Positions 26,118 to 34,742 of a stretch of 50,659 bases of DNA are shown one piece after another. Made by a program: the position numbers and the translations under genes. The notes beneath the pieces were generated by a model, which ran no database searches, was not told the origin of the DNA, and worked only from the letters and a program-made list of their open reading frames with translations. The stretch is from Clostridium tagluense (GTDB lineage: Bacteria; Bacillota; Clostridia; Clostridiales; Clostridiaceae): positions 1-50,659 of the forward strand of contig NZ_BHYK01000030.1 of the NCBI RefSeq assembly GCF_003865095.1. The letters run 5' to 3'. Position 1 is the stretch's first letter, and the number at the start of each line of letters is the position of its first letter.

Positions 26118-26810
26118 TTATTGTTGTCTTGGGTCGATTACTTTTGCAGCTTCATCAAATCTACCATAACTTCCAGTAGCTTTTTCCATAGCCTCATTTG
26201 CATCCATACCTTTTTTAATCATGTCCATCATTTTTCCAAGTTGAACAAATTTATAACCTATTATCTCACTATTTTCATCTAATGCAATGTTAGTAACATA
26301 ACCTTCAGCCATTTCTAAATATCTTGGACCCTTAGCAAGTGTTCCATACATTGTACCAACTTGACTTCTAAGACCCTTACCTAAGTCTTCAAGTCCAGCG
26401 CCTATTGGTAGTCCACCTTCAGAAAATGCAGTTTGAGTTCTTCCGTAAACAATTTGAAGGAATAACTCTCTCATAGCTGTATTTATTGCATCGCATACTA
26501 AATCTGTGTTTAATGCTTCCAAAATAGTTTTTCCTGGAAGTATTTCTGATGCCATTGCAGCTGAGTGAGTCATACCTGAACATCCTATTACCTCAACTAA
26601 TGCTTCTTGTATTATGCCTTCTTTTACATTTAAAGTAAGCTTACAGGCACCTTGCTGCGGAGCACACCAGCCAATTCCGTGTGTTAAACCTGAGATATCT
26701 TTAATTTCTTTACTTTGTACCCATTTTCCTTCTTCAGGAATTGGTGCTGATCCATGATTAGGTCCTTTTGCAACACACATCATTTCTGAAACTTCTGTTG
26801 AATAAATCAT
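26118..26810 (-). CDS. NifU-like iron-sulfur cluster scaffold protein
   Basis: The ATG at 26810 (MIYSTEVSEMMCVAKG) is chosen because AAGGAGA lies seven bases upstream; an ATG 18 bases earlier overlaps that site. The protein has 230 residues. NifU N-terminal-like features are cysteines in GIGWCAPQQGACKL and in VEVIGCSGMTHSAAMASEIL, the latter resembling the GC-containing cluster loop, plus Cys in DLVCDAINTAM. It is longer than IscU (about 130 residues) because of an extra C-terminal domain (about 130-230) containing YLEMAEGYVTNIALDENSE. It is the first gene of a two-gene operon with the GGGtGRT protein. A scaffold or cluster-carrier role is likely but its client is unknown. Confidence 0.75.
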   Translation of the reverse strand: MIYSTEVSEMMCVAKGPNHGSAPIPEEGKWVQSKEIKDISGLTHGIGWCAPQQGACKLTLNVKEGIIQEALVEVIGCSGMTHSAAMASEILPGKTILEALNTDLVCDAINTAMRELFLQIVYGRTQTAFSEGGLPIGAGLEDLGKGLRSQVGTMYGTLAKGPRYLEMAEGYVTNIALDENSEIIGYKFVQLGKMMDMIKKGMDANEAMEKATGSYGRFDEAAKVIDPRQQ

Positions 26811-26896
26811 AATATTATCTCCTTCCATATGTAGATGGTAATTTACTGTGCCTTAACACCCTTGGGAACTAATTCATCCCACTGGGACAGATTTTT

Positions 26897-26925
26897 AAAA
26901 TACCTTACCAATTCTATTTTAACAA
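26897..26925 (-). promoter_or_regulatory. Putative promoter of the NifU-like/GGGtGRT operon
   Basis: On the minus strand TTGTTA (26920-26925) and TATTTT (26897-26902) are 17 bases apart. The leader that follows contains TCCCAGTGGGA, a short palindrome, near 26877-26887. Confidence 0.45.
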
Positions 26926-26963
26926 AAAAAACCTAACTTAACAATAGCATTAATACATTACAG

Positions 26964-27003
26964 AGTAATATCGCTGGAATAATATATATCCAGCGATATT
27001 ACT
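26964..27003 (-). terminator. Stem-loop at the end of the mgl operon
   Basis: Fifteen-base perfect arms (26964-26978 and 26989-27003) with a ten-base AT loop, 28 bases after the permease stop on the minus strand. The downstream U-run is poor, so it may act as a 3' mRNA barrier as much as a terminator. Confidence 0.6.
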
Positions 27004-27031
27004 TAGGAATTTAAATATAGTTATACTATTT

Positions 27032-28036
27032 TTATCTTTTACGAAGGTATTTTCTTATATCCACTGCAACTGCTGATACTATAATTACACCTTTTATTAT
27101 CTGTTGCCAATATGGATTAATCCCTATAAACGTTAATCCGTAATTGATTACACTAAATATAAGTACACCTACTACAATTCCTGGTACAGTACCCACACCT
27201 CCAGATACCGACCACCCACCCACAACGCAGGCTGCAATCGCATCCAATTCATAACCATTACCATAATTATTTGTTGCCCCACCAGTTCTTGCTGCTTCAA
27301 GAACACCAGCTAGACCATAAAGCAGACCTGCAATTACATATATTTTTAATAGTGAATTTCGTACATTAATACCTGAAACAGTAGCAGCTTCCCTATTTCC
27401 ACCTATAGCATATACATCTTTACCAAGCTTTGTCTTATTTAAAACCACATATATTATTACAGTAACCAGGGCTGCTATAATTACTATATATGGAATTCCT
27501 AAAAATGATCCTGTTCCAAGTGTAGCAAAATCACTCCTTAAACTACCTATAGGCTGTGACCTATTAGGCGCCATATCAAAATAAATTGAGTTTGCTCCAT
27601 AAACAATAACCATTGTACCCAGGGTTGCTATAAATGGTGGTACATCAAACCTTGATACTATGAAACCATTTAAAAGTCCAACTATACCGCCTGCTATAAC
27701 CCCTGCTAAAATAGGAATCATTATATTTAAATGACCTAAATTCGGATAAAACTTGCTTGTATACTCAGTAGCTTGAATCATTGAAGCGGATATAACTGCT
27801 GAAAGACCTACCACACGTCCTGCAGAAAGATCAGCTCCAGCAGTTAAAATCGCAAAACAAGCTCCCAGTGCTATAATTATTCTTGTTGAACTTTGAGTCA
27901 AAACATTAGCAAAACTACCCCATGAAATAAAACGTGGATCCTTTATTGCAATACCTATTATTAATACTATAAGTACCACATAAATAGCATTTTGCTTTAA
28001 AAAAGCCTGTATGTTTTTACTTTTTAACCTTTCCAT
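27032..28036 (-). CDS. mglC: Galactose/methyl-galactoside ABC transporter permease MglC
   Basis: The protein has 334 residues with about ten hydrophobic segments and family motifs GADLSAGRVVGLSAVISASM and GGATNNYGNGYELDAIAACVVGG, split here by about 180 residues. The second is the EAA-like coupling region of Rbs/Mgl/Xyl permeases. It starts 16 bases after mglA, so both are translated from one message. As the homodimeric membrane channel of the importer it would take sugar from MglB. Assignment to galactose rather than ribose or xylose rests on the MglB-type neighbour. Confidence 0.88.
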   Translation of the reverse strand: MERLKSKNIQAFLKQNAIYVVLIVLIIGIAIKDPRFISWGSFANVLTQSSTRIIIALGACFAILTAGADLSAGRVVGLSAVISASMIQATEYTSKFYPNLGHLNIMIPILAGVIAGGIVGLLNGFIVSRFDVPPFIATLGTMVIVYGANSIYFDMAPNRSQPIGSLRSDFATLGTGSFLGIPYIVIIAALVTVIIYVVLNKTKLGKDVYAIGGNREAATVSGINVRNSLLKIYVIAGLLYGLAGVLEAARTGGATNNYGNGYELDAIAACVVGGWSVSGGVGTVPGIVVGVLIFSVINYGLTFIGINPYWQQIIKGVIIVSAVAVDIRKYLRKR

Positions 28037-28052
28037 TTACCTCTCCCCCTCA

Positions 28053-29570
28053 CTATTCCATATACTTGCTAGCAAGTAGCATTACCTCTTCCTCTGTAGC
28101 TGTTTTCCCATCAATAATACCAGAAAGATGCCCCTCACACATTACCATTATTCTGTCAGACATACCCAAAAGTTCAGGCATTTCAGAAGATATCATTATA
28201 ATACTTTTACCTTGATTTGCAAGTTCCGTAATAATTGTATAAATCTCGAATTTCGCACCTACGTCGATACCACGTGTTGGCTCATCAAGAATTAGTATAT
28301 CTGGCTCTGTAAGAAGCCACCTAGCTAGTAATACCTTCTGCTGATTACCACCAGACAAATTTTGTATAAGTTCTTTAAATGAAGGTGTTTTTACGTTTAA
28401 CTGTTTCATACTCTTAATCGAATCATTTTTTCTCATTTTATCGTCTAAAATTCCCATTTTATTCAGATATTTTGACTGGTTTGCCACCACCATATTTTCC
28501 ATAACTGATAAAACTGGAAATATGCCTGTCGCCCTACGTTCCTCTGTAATTAGTGCCATATTATATTTTTTTGCATCAATTGGTGACTTAATACTAACTT
28601 GCTTATCATTTATAAAAAGCTTCCCGGATTGCAAGCTCCTAAGACCAAAAATTGCTTCCATAATCTCTGTTCTTTGAGCACCAACAAGACCTCCTACACC
28701 AAGTATTTCTCCCTTTCTTAGATTAAAAGAAACACCTTTGAAAGATCTTGGATAGGGAGATGTAAATCCTTCGATCCTAAGGATTTCGTCCCCAGGCACA
28801 TTGCATCTCTCAGGAAATCTATTAGTCAAATCACGTCCTACCATTTTTTTAATTATCATATCAGTTGTAAGTTCACTAGCGTCCCAAGTGCCCATCATCT
28901 TCCCATCTCGCATTATAGATACTTCATCGGAGATTTTGAGGATTTCCTCCATCTTATGGGATATATAAATTATTGCGACTCCTTTTTTTTGTAAATCCCG
29001 AATTATTCTAAACAAATGTTCTACTTCGGTCTCAGAAAGAGATGACGTAGGCTCATCCATAATTATTACTTTTGCATCGTAGGAAACTGCCTTTGCTATT
29101 TCCATCTGTTGTACTATAGAAACAGATAAGTTCCCAACTATTGTATCTGGCTTAACATCAATTCCAAGATTTTTAAAAAGTTCCTGGGTATCCTTATACA
29201 TTTTTTTCTCATCAACTAATTTAAAAGGTCCAATACCATACATTGGCAACCGTCCAAGCCACATATTTTCCATTACATTACGAAATTTAACAGGGTGAAT
29301 TTCCTGATGAATCATTGCAATTCCTAGATTTAGAGCTTCTTTTGAATTGTTTGTTACTACCTTTTCACCATTTAAAAATATTTCTCCTGAATCCTGCGAG
29401 TATATACCGAAAAGGCATTTCATAAGTGTAGATTTACCCGCACCATTTTCACCCATTAGGGCATGTACCTTACCAGCACGCACTTTAAGAGTTACATCGT
29501 CTAATGCTTTTACACCAGGAAAGGTTTTGGATATATTATTTAACTCCAGCAAATAATTATCTTCCTTCAT
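28053..29570 (-). CDS. mglA: Galactose/methyl-galactoside ABC transporter ATPase MglA
   Basis: The protein has 505 residues with two fused ABC domains, as in sugar importers of the CUT2 class. The first has Walker A GENGAGKST and signature LSVSIVQQME with Walker B IIMDEPTSSLSE. The second has a degenerate Walker A (GGLVGAQRTEIME), the strict signature LSGGNQQKVLLARW and Walker B ILDEPTRGIDVGAK. A Walker-degenerate second site is normal for this family. It is flanked by mglB (128 bases upstream, with a hairpin in between) and mglC (16 bases downstream). Confidence 0.92.
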   Translation of the reverse strand: MKEDNYLLELNNISKTFPGVKALDDVTLKVRAGKVHALMGENGAGKSTLMKCLFGIYSQDSGEIFLNGEKVVTNNSKEALNLGIAMIHQEIHPVKFRNVMENMWLGRLPMYGIGPFKLVDEKKMYKDTQELFKNLGIDVKPDTIVGNLSVSIVQQMEIAKAVSYDAKVIIMDEPTSSLSETEVEHLFRIIRDLQKKGVAIIYISHKMEEILKISDEVSIMRDGKMMGTWDASELTTDMIIKKMVGRDLTNRFPERCNVPGDEILRIEGFTSPYPRSFKGVSFNLRKGEILGVGGLVGAQRTEIMEAIFGLRSLQSGKLFINDKQVSIKSPIDAKKYNMALITEERRATGIFPVLSVMENMVVANQSKYLNKMGILDDKMRKNDSIKSMKQLNVKTPSFKELIQNLSGGNQQKVLLARWLLTEPDILILDEPTRGIDVGAKFEIYTIITELANQGKSIIMISSEMPELLGMSDRIMVMCEGHLSGIIDGKTATEEEVMLLASKYME

Positions 29571-29628
29571 TGTAATGCCTCCTGTATACCTTAATGATGA
29601 TTATTTTTTATAAATTCATTAACAAACC

Positions 29629-29657
29629 AAAGTACAATAGAAACCCTATTGTACTTT
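29629..29657 (-). repeat. Intercistronic stem-loop between mglB and mglA
   Basis: Twelve-base perfect arms (29629-29640 and 29646-29657) with a five-base loop, followed on the minus strand by GGTTTGTT. Such hairpins between a binding-protein gene and its ABC genes usually raise the amount of binding-protein message relative to the ATPase and permease. Partial termination or 3'-end protection would both do this. Confidence 0.7.
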
Positions 29658-29698
29658 AGTTAATTTTAAAACATTTAATAAACTATAAAAATAGTGAT

Positions 29699-30730
29699 TT
29701 ATTTAGCATCAGCCATATTAGCTTTAGTTATTGGCTTATAATCTATCCATACATATTTACTATCTGTAAGAGTGTATCCAACATTCTCAGTAGTTGGAAC
29801 CTTACCTTCTGCAAGTAATTGTGAAAGCTTGAATGTAGCAATTCCTTGATTTTTAGCATCGTTAAGTACTGTTCCAAGTAAAGTACCATCAGCAAGGGCA
29901 GCAATACCAGGAGCTGTAGCATCAACACCAACAACAGGCATAAACTTACTATCTTTAAAGTATCCAGCAGCTTTTAATGCTGATATAGCACCAAGAGCCA
30001 TGTCATCATTATTAGCAAGTACTGCTTCAATTTTATCACCTTTTGCAGCTATAATTGATTGTAGTTTATCTTGAGCTTTAACACGATCCCACATACCAGT
30101 ATCACTAGCAATAACATTAACTTTTATTCCTTGCTTTACTATTTCATCGATGGAAGATTTAGTTCTAGCAATAGCATCAGGATGTCCTGGTTCACCAGTT
30201 AGCATAACGTAATCCATAATTCCATCTTTGTTTTTATCTGCTTCTGGGTGAGCTTTCCAATACTCAGCTAAAATCTTGCCTTGCATTACTCCTGACTGTT
30301 CAGGTTTTGCTCCTACATAATAAAGTTTATCCCATTTACTAAGGTCAGCAGCTGAAGGCATACGATTAAAGAATACAATCGGTATATTAGCATTCTTTGC
30401 CTTAGTTATAATTGCATCTGATGCTGCTTGATCAACAGGGTTTATTTGTAGTGCATTTACTTTCTTAGTTATAAACAAATCTATTTTGTCGTTTTGCGTT
30501 GCTGATGAGTTTTGACTATCAACAATTTCTACACTTGATTTAGCATCAGTTGCGGCTGCAGATATTGCATTACGAACGCCTGTCATGAAGGTATCATCAA
30601 ATTTGTAAATTGTGCATCCTATAGATACCTTTTTGGTATCAGTAGTTGGTGTTTTAGTTTTACTTGAGCAACCTGCTAATAAGCTGGTTGCCATTGCTGT
30701 TACTAAAATCATTGTAATTGCCTTTTTCAT
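29699..30730 (-). CDS. mglB: Galactose/glucose-binding lipoprotein MglB
   Basis: The protein has 343 residues. A signal peptide ends in the lipobox LLAGC (Cys21), so it is a lipoprotein on the outer face of the membrane. Family sequences include NDDMALGAISALKAAGY, PVVGVDATAPG and VMLTGEPGHPDAIARTKS. It delivers galactose or glucose to MglAC. An AGGGGGAAAA ribosome binding site precedes the ATG. It has its own promoter region with a cre box and a tandem AraC-type site, and it begins the mglBAC unit. Confidence 0.9.
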   Translation of the reverse strand: MKKAITMILVTAMATSLLAGCSSKTKTPTTDTKKVSIGCTIYKFDDTFMTGVRNAISAAATDAKSSVEIVDSQNSSATQNDKIDLFITKKVNALQINPVDQAASDAIITKAKNANIPIVFFNRMPSAADLSKWDKLYYVGAKPEQSGVMQGKILAEYWKAHPEADKNKDGIMDYVMLTGEPGHPDAIARTKSSIDEIVKQGIKVNVIASDTGMWDRVKAQDKLQSIIAAKGDKIEAVLANNDDMALGAISALKAAGYFKDSKFMPVVGVDATAPGIAALADGTLLGTVLNDAKNQGIATFKLSQLLAEGKVPTTENVGYTLTDSKYVWIDYKPITKANMADAK

Positions 30731-30754
30731 GAATTTTCCCCCTCTGAATTTTAA

Positions 30755-30768
30755 TGTAAACGTTAACT
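30755..30768. promoter_or_regulatory. Catabolite-responsive element (cre) before mglB
   Basis: TGTAAACGTTAACT matches the CcpA cre consensus (TGNAANCGNWNNCA) except at the last base. It lies about 25-38 bases upstream of the mglB ATG and just after the likely transcription start, a position typical of CcpA roadblock repression. Confidence 0.75.
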
Positions 30769-30775
30769 TGTGCTA

Positions 30776-30837
30776 ATGATAACATCAAAAAGGTTTATTA
30801 TTAATACAAAATCCTACTGTTATATATTAAAATCCTA
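30776..30837 (-). promoter_or_regulatory. mglB promoter with tandem direct repeats, candidate YesN operator
   Basis: On the minus strand TAGGATTTT occurs twice, at 30829-30837 and 30808-30816, with starts exactly 21 bases apart (two helical turns). This is the usual spacing for AraC-family binding sites. The proximal copy ends four bases before a weak -35 (TTAATA, 30799-30804), which is 17 bases from a -10 TATCAT (30776-30781). A weak -35 with an adjacent activator site fits activation by the YesN regulator encoded in the same locus. Confidence 0.6.
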
Positions 30838-30862
30838 TGGTATTTTAATAATTAATCCATAA

Positions 30863-31918
30863 TTATTTGTAAGCCTGCTCCGCTACATCTATATTATCTT
30901 TTATTATAGTCACATAAGGAATACGCACATACTTATTGTTGGTTATTTTCCAAGAAGTACTATTAAGAATATTTTTACCATTTGCTGCATTTGTAACTAA
31001 ATCGATTATTGCCCTGCCCTGACTACTGGCATCATTTAATATTGTACCAACCATAGTACCTTCTTTTATCTTTTTAATAGCATTTGGAATTGCATCTATT
31101 CCAACTACAGGAATAAATTTTTTTTCAGATAAGTAGCCCGCTTTTTCTAGTGAATCTAATGCCCCAAGTGCCATAACATCATTATTAGAAATTACAAATT
31201 CTATTCTATCATTGAACTTCGATATCCATCCATCCATTTTTTCCTTTGCTTTTGCGTCGTCCCACATGGCTGTAGCCTGTGCTAACTCTTCTACGGAAAT
31301 ACCTGCCTTCTTAATCTCATCTAGTGCATATTTGCTACGGGCCTCCGCATCAGGATGCCCTGGCTCACCCTTAAGTAATACGTATGAAAGCTTTCCATCT
31401 TGATTTTTATCCCATTTACTTTTATTTTCATTCCAAAGATCAACTATCATTTTACCTTGCAAAATTCCAGATTCCTTTGAATCTGTACCTACGAACCAGG
31501 CTTTATCATAGCTGTTTAGTACTGATGCATCTGGTTCCTTGTTAAAAAATATAACTGGCAGGTTAGCCACTCTTGCTTTGTTAATTACAGCCTTTGCCGC
31601 TTTAGGCTGGACTAAATTTATGACGAGAGCGCGCGACCCCTTTAAAATCATTTCATCAACTTGTTGTAACTGTATATTTTGATCATTTTGAGAATCATTC
31701 ATATTCAATGCTATTCTTCCATATGCATCATTTTCCATTGAATTACATATATAAGACATAAATTCATCATCATATTTGTAAATAGCTGCACCTACTTTTG
31801 GTAATTTCCCCTTATATCCAGTCTTTGAATAAGTATCTCTGCTTACACACACTTTAAAAATAGCTACTATAATAAACGCCATTGCCAAAACTATTATAAT
31901 TTTTTTCATATTATTCAT
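30863..31918 (-). CDS. MglB paralogue, sugar-binding protein without a lipobox
   Basis: The protein has 351 residues and is clearly related to MglB: it shares NDSQND, VIFFNKEPDA, LLKGEPGHPDAEARSKYAL, SNNDVMALGALDSLEKAGY and PVVGIDAI. The N-terminus is a hydrophobic helix (residues about 5-22) followed by KVCVSRD, which does not form a lipobox, so it is probably held by an uncleaved helix. An ATG at 31918 after GGGAGA is the best start. It sits between the second binding protein and mglB in the sensor operon. A ligand-presenting co-receptor role for YesM is inferred. Confidence 0.8.
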   Translation of the reverse strand: MNNMKKIIIVLAMAFIIVAIFKVCVSRDTYSKTGYKGKLPKVGAAIYKYDDEFMSYICNSMENDAYGRIALNMNDSQNDQNIQLQQVDEMILKGSRALVINLVQPKAAKAVINKARVANLPVIFFNKEPDASVLNSYDKAWFVGTDSKESGILQGKMIVDLWNENKSKWDKNQDGKLSYVLLKGEPGHPDAEARSKYALDEIKKAGISVEELAQATAMWDDAKAKEKMDGWISKFNDRIEFVISNNDVMALGALDSLEKAGYLSEKKFIPVVGIDAIPNAIKKIKEGTMVGTILNDASSQGRAIIDLVTNAANGKNILNSTSWKITNNKYVRIPYVTIIKDNIDVAEQAYK

Positions 31919-31949
31919 TATAATTCTCCCTGTAAATTTTTATATATAT

Positions 31950-32927
31950 TCATTGTTTAAAAGGAAATAATATTTTTTGATTTTCTGGTTTATACATATT
32001 ATCCCTATCTATGACAACTACGCCAGTGTCGACATACTTTGGAATTTTCTTGTTTTGCAGCTTTAGAGCTGCATATTTAACTGCTAAATATCCCATACCA
32101 AAGGGACTTTGAGTAAGGGTAGCTTGTATTACCCCACTTTCTAAGAATTCTATTTGTTCTGGAGTATTGTCAAAAGTGATGACATTCACTTTGCCTGCCA
32201 GGCCTATTTCCGCAATTGCCTCTGCTACCCCTATAGAGCTTATATAGTTTAATGCTATTATTGTATTAACTTTATCATCACCTAAGACAAGTTTTTTTGT
32301 AAGCACTGAGGCGCTCTTTGAATCTGCTGCCACATACTCCTTATATACCAACTTTAATTTGGGGTATTTTGATATTATGGACCAAAAGCCTTCTTCTCTC
32401 TCTTTATTGTTCCTTGCTCCTTCAACAAAATTAATAACAGCAATTCGTGAGTTTAAATCACATAGTGAAACAAGCTTTTGACCTGCCATTTTTCCAGCTT
32501 TAACATTATCTGTAGTTATGTAACTACTAATTTTATTAGTGTTTAATTTACTGTCTATGACGAGCACTGGTATTTTCTCACCTATAGCTTTTTCAGTTAC
32601 CTTTGCAAGTTTATCATAATCACATGGTGCCAATATTAGGGCATCCACTTTTCTTTCAATAGCTGCATTTACTAAGGCTATTTGCCCATCAATATCAGTT
32701 TCATAGATAGGCGAATTAAACTCTACCTTTACATTAAATTCTTTAGCAGCCACCGTAGCGCCCATTCTAACATTTTTAAAATAGTCACCATTTTGATTTT
32801 TTAATATTAATGATATTTTTTTAGACTCTTCTTCTCCCTTAGTACTTAAATTTACGATCCCGAATAAAAATGGTGATATAAGGAGAATAATAAACAAGAA
32901 AATTATTAACATATTCTTTTTAAACAT
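31950..32927 (-). CDS. RbsB-like sugar-binding protein, membrane-tethered
   Basis: From the ATG at 32927 (MFKKNMLIIFLFIILLIS), five bases after GGGGTGA, the protein has 325 residues. An upstream GTG overlaps the ribosome binding site. Residues about 6-26 form a hydrophobic helix with no lipobox or clear signal peptidase site. The rest is a type I periplasmic-binding fold with KISLILKNQNGDYFKNVRMG, KVDALILAPCDYDKL and NVITFDNTPEQ, closer to RbsB than to MglB. It lies directly after yesM (16 bases), so both are coupled. It may sense a different sugar from the neighbouring MglB paralogue. Confidence 0.8.
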   Translation of the reverse strand: MFKKNMLIIFLFIILLISPFLFGIVNLSTKGEEESKKISLILKNQNGDYFKNVRMGATVAAKEFNVKVEFNSPIYETDIDGQIALVNAAIERKVDALILAPCDYDKLAKVTEKAIGEKIPVLVIDSKLNTNKISSYITTDNVKAGKMAGQKLVSLCDLNSRIAVINFVEGARNNKEREEGFWSIISKYPKLKLVYKEYVAADSKSASVLTKKLVLGDDKVNTIIALNYISSIGVAEAIAEIGLAGKVNVITFDNTPEQIEFLESGVIQATLTQSPFGMGYLAVKYAALKLQNKKIPKYVDTGVVVIDRDNMYKPENQKILFPFKQ

Positions 32928-32943
32928 ATAAATCACCCCAGCT

Positions 32944-34707
32944 CTATTCTTTTATAAGAGGTAGCCAAATTTTAATTGTAGTCCCCTCTTCAATTTCACT
33001 TTGTATTTCAAGTCCGAATTCCGTGCCATAGCTTAGCTGAATTCTCTCATGTACATTTTTCACTCCAACTCCGGAGCTAGTATTATCTTTTTCCCTGTAC
33101 TCAAGTATGTGCTTTAATACTTCTGGTTCAATTCCCAGTCCATTGTCACATATTTCATATAATAATTTACCATTAGTAACGGAAACTGATATCTTTATAA
33201 AACCTTCGTCTACCATATACTCGATACCATGGTAAATTGAATTTTCTATAAGTGGCTGCAATATTAGCTTTAAGGTTTTATATTCTAAAACTTCCTTTTG
33301 ATTTATAATTTCAAATACAAACTTATTTTTGTATCTAATCTTTTGAATTATCAAATAATTTTTTGCATGCTCCATTTCTTCCCTAACTGTAATGATATTT
33401 TTACCCCTGCTTATACTTATTCTAAATAGCTTAGCAAGAGCGGTTACCATTGTTATTACACCATCATTTTTCTCATTTTCTGCCATCCAAACTATTGAGT
33501 CTAAAGTATTGTATAGAAAGTGTGGATTGATTTGCGCTTGTAGTGCATTTAATTCACTTTTTCTTTTTGCTTCTTGCTCTATCACTATTTGTGCCATAAG
33601 ATACCTAACTTTAGAAATCATCAAATTAAAGGCCGTAGATAATCTCTCCACCTCATCTTCCCCTTTAACATCAATATATATATTAAAATCTCCTGCTTCT
33701 ACCATCTTCATAGACTCCTCTAACTGCTTTATTGGATGTGATATCTTAGCTGATATAAATCCGAATATAAAAATAATTAATATGATACAAACAAATAAAA
33801 TCCATCCTATGAAGTTAGTACTAGTTTTTTTAAAATCCAATATTTCTGACATATATGCAACTGCTACAACCTTCCAATTAGTATAATCTACTGTTTTTAT
33901 TGTAATAAGCTGCTTGCCTTCATCAGAATTTTCTAAATAGCTACCTAAATAATCCTCACTGTCTTCAGATTTTAAACCTATGTTAATAAGCTGTTGTTCT
34001 GGATGATATATAATATTATTATCAGAATCAACAATATAAATATAACCTCTTTTTCCTATAGATATATTTTGGCAAATCTGACCTATAGTGCTATAATTCA
34101 TATCAACTAAAAGCACTCCCCGTACCCTTTCGTTACCCTTATAAAAATATATAACTCTACTAAGCGAAACAACCCAATCATGCTTTCCATTAAAAAGATT
34201 TTGAACATGAGGTAATGAAAACCTAAGGTTATCTGATTTATTTAGTGCTGATTTAAACCAATCTTGATTAACTACATTTACATTATCCTTTAAGACTGAA
34301 GTAGAAGATTCAATTATAAGTTCTCCCTTGTCTGAAAAAACAGCTAGACTTGCAATATCCCCTCTAATATTCTGTATTATATTCATTTGATCTTTCAGCT
34401 TACTATTTGGAATTTTTTGATTTAGATAGATATTTTTTTCTAACAAATTTGATACTTCCTTGGTGCCCTTTAAATAGTACTCAATATTAGAATTCACCTG
34501 ATTCACTAATTGCTTCGTACTTAGAGTAGCATTATCTTCTAATGAAATAGAAAACTTATTATAAATCACAATTCCAACAAATAACATAGCCAAAATCGAA
34601 ATAAGAGTAAAGGATATAGTAATAATAAATTGTATTCCTCTTACTTTAAAGCTACTTACTGCAACGTTATATGGGTTTTTAAAAAATTTCTTAATCTTGC
34701 TTTTCAA
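32944..34707 (-). CDS. yesM: YesM-type sensor histidine kinase
   Basis: The protein has 587 residues. Transmembrane helices lie at about 26-50 and 299-321, enclosing a dCache-like sensor domain of about 245 residues. HAMP follows (about 322-370). The His_kinase segment has the phosphoacceptor His396 in QAQINPHFLYN. The ATPase part has an N box LIENSIYHG (Asn489), a G1 box DNGLGI (521-526) and a G2 region GVGVKNVHERI (546-556). It is encoded 35 bases after yesN and 16 bases before the tethered binding protein, implying a membrane complex. Confidence 0.9.
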   Translation of the reverse strand: MKSKIKKFFKNPYNVAVSSFKVRGIQFIITISFTLISILAMLFVGIVIYNKFSISLEDNATLSTKQLVNQVNSNIEYYLKGTKEVSNLLEKNIYLNQKIPNSKLKDQMNIIQNIRGDIASLAVFSDKGELIIESSTSVLKDNVNVVNQDWFKSALNKSDNLRFSLPHVQNLFNGKHDWVVSLSRVIYFYKGNERVRGVLLVDMNYSTIGQICQNISIGKRGYIYIVDSDNNIIYHPEQQLINIGLKSEDSEDYLGSYLENSDEGKQLITIKTVDYTNWKVVAVAYMSEILDFKKTSTNFIGWILFVCIILIIFIFGFISAKISHPIKQLEESMKMVEAGDFNIYIDVKGEDEVERLSTAFNLMISKVRYLMAQIVIEQEAKRKSELNALQAQINPHFLYNTLDSIVWMAENEKNDGVITMVTALAKLFRISISRGKNIITVREEMEHAKNYLIIQKIRYKNKFVFEIINQKEVLEYKTLKLILQPLIENSIYHGIEYMVDEGFIKISVSVTNGKLLYEICDNGLGIEPEVLKHILEYREKDNTSSGVGVKNVHERIQLSYGTEFGLEIQSEIEEGTTIKIWLPLIKE

Positions 34708-34742
34708 AATTTCATCTCCTCTTAGGTATGAAGGATGTTCAA

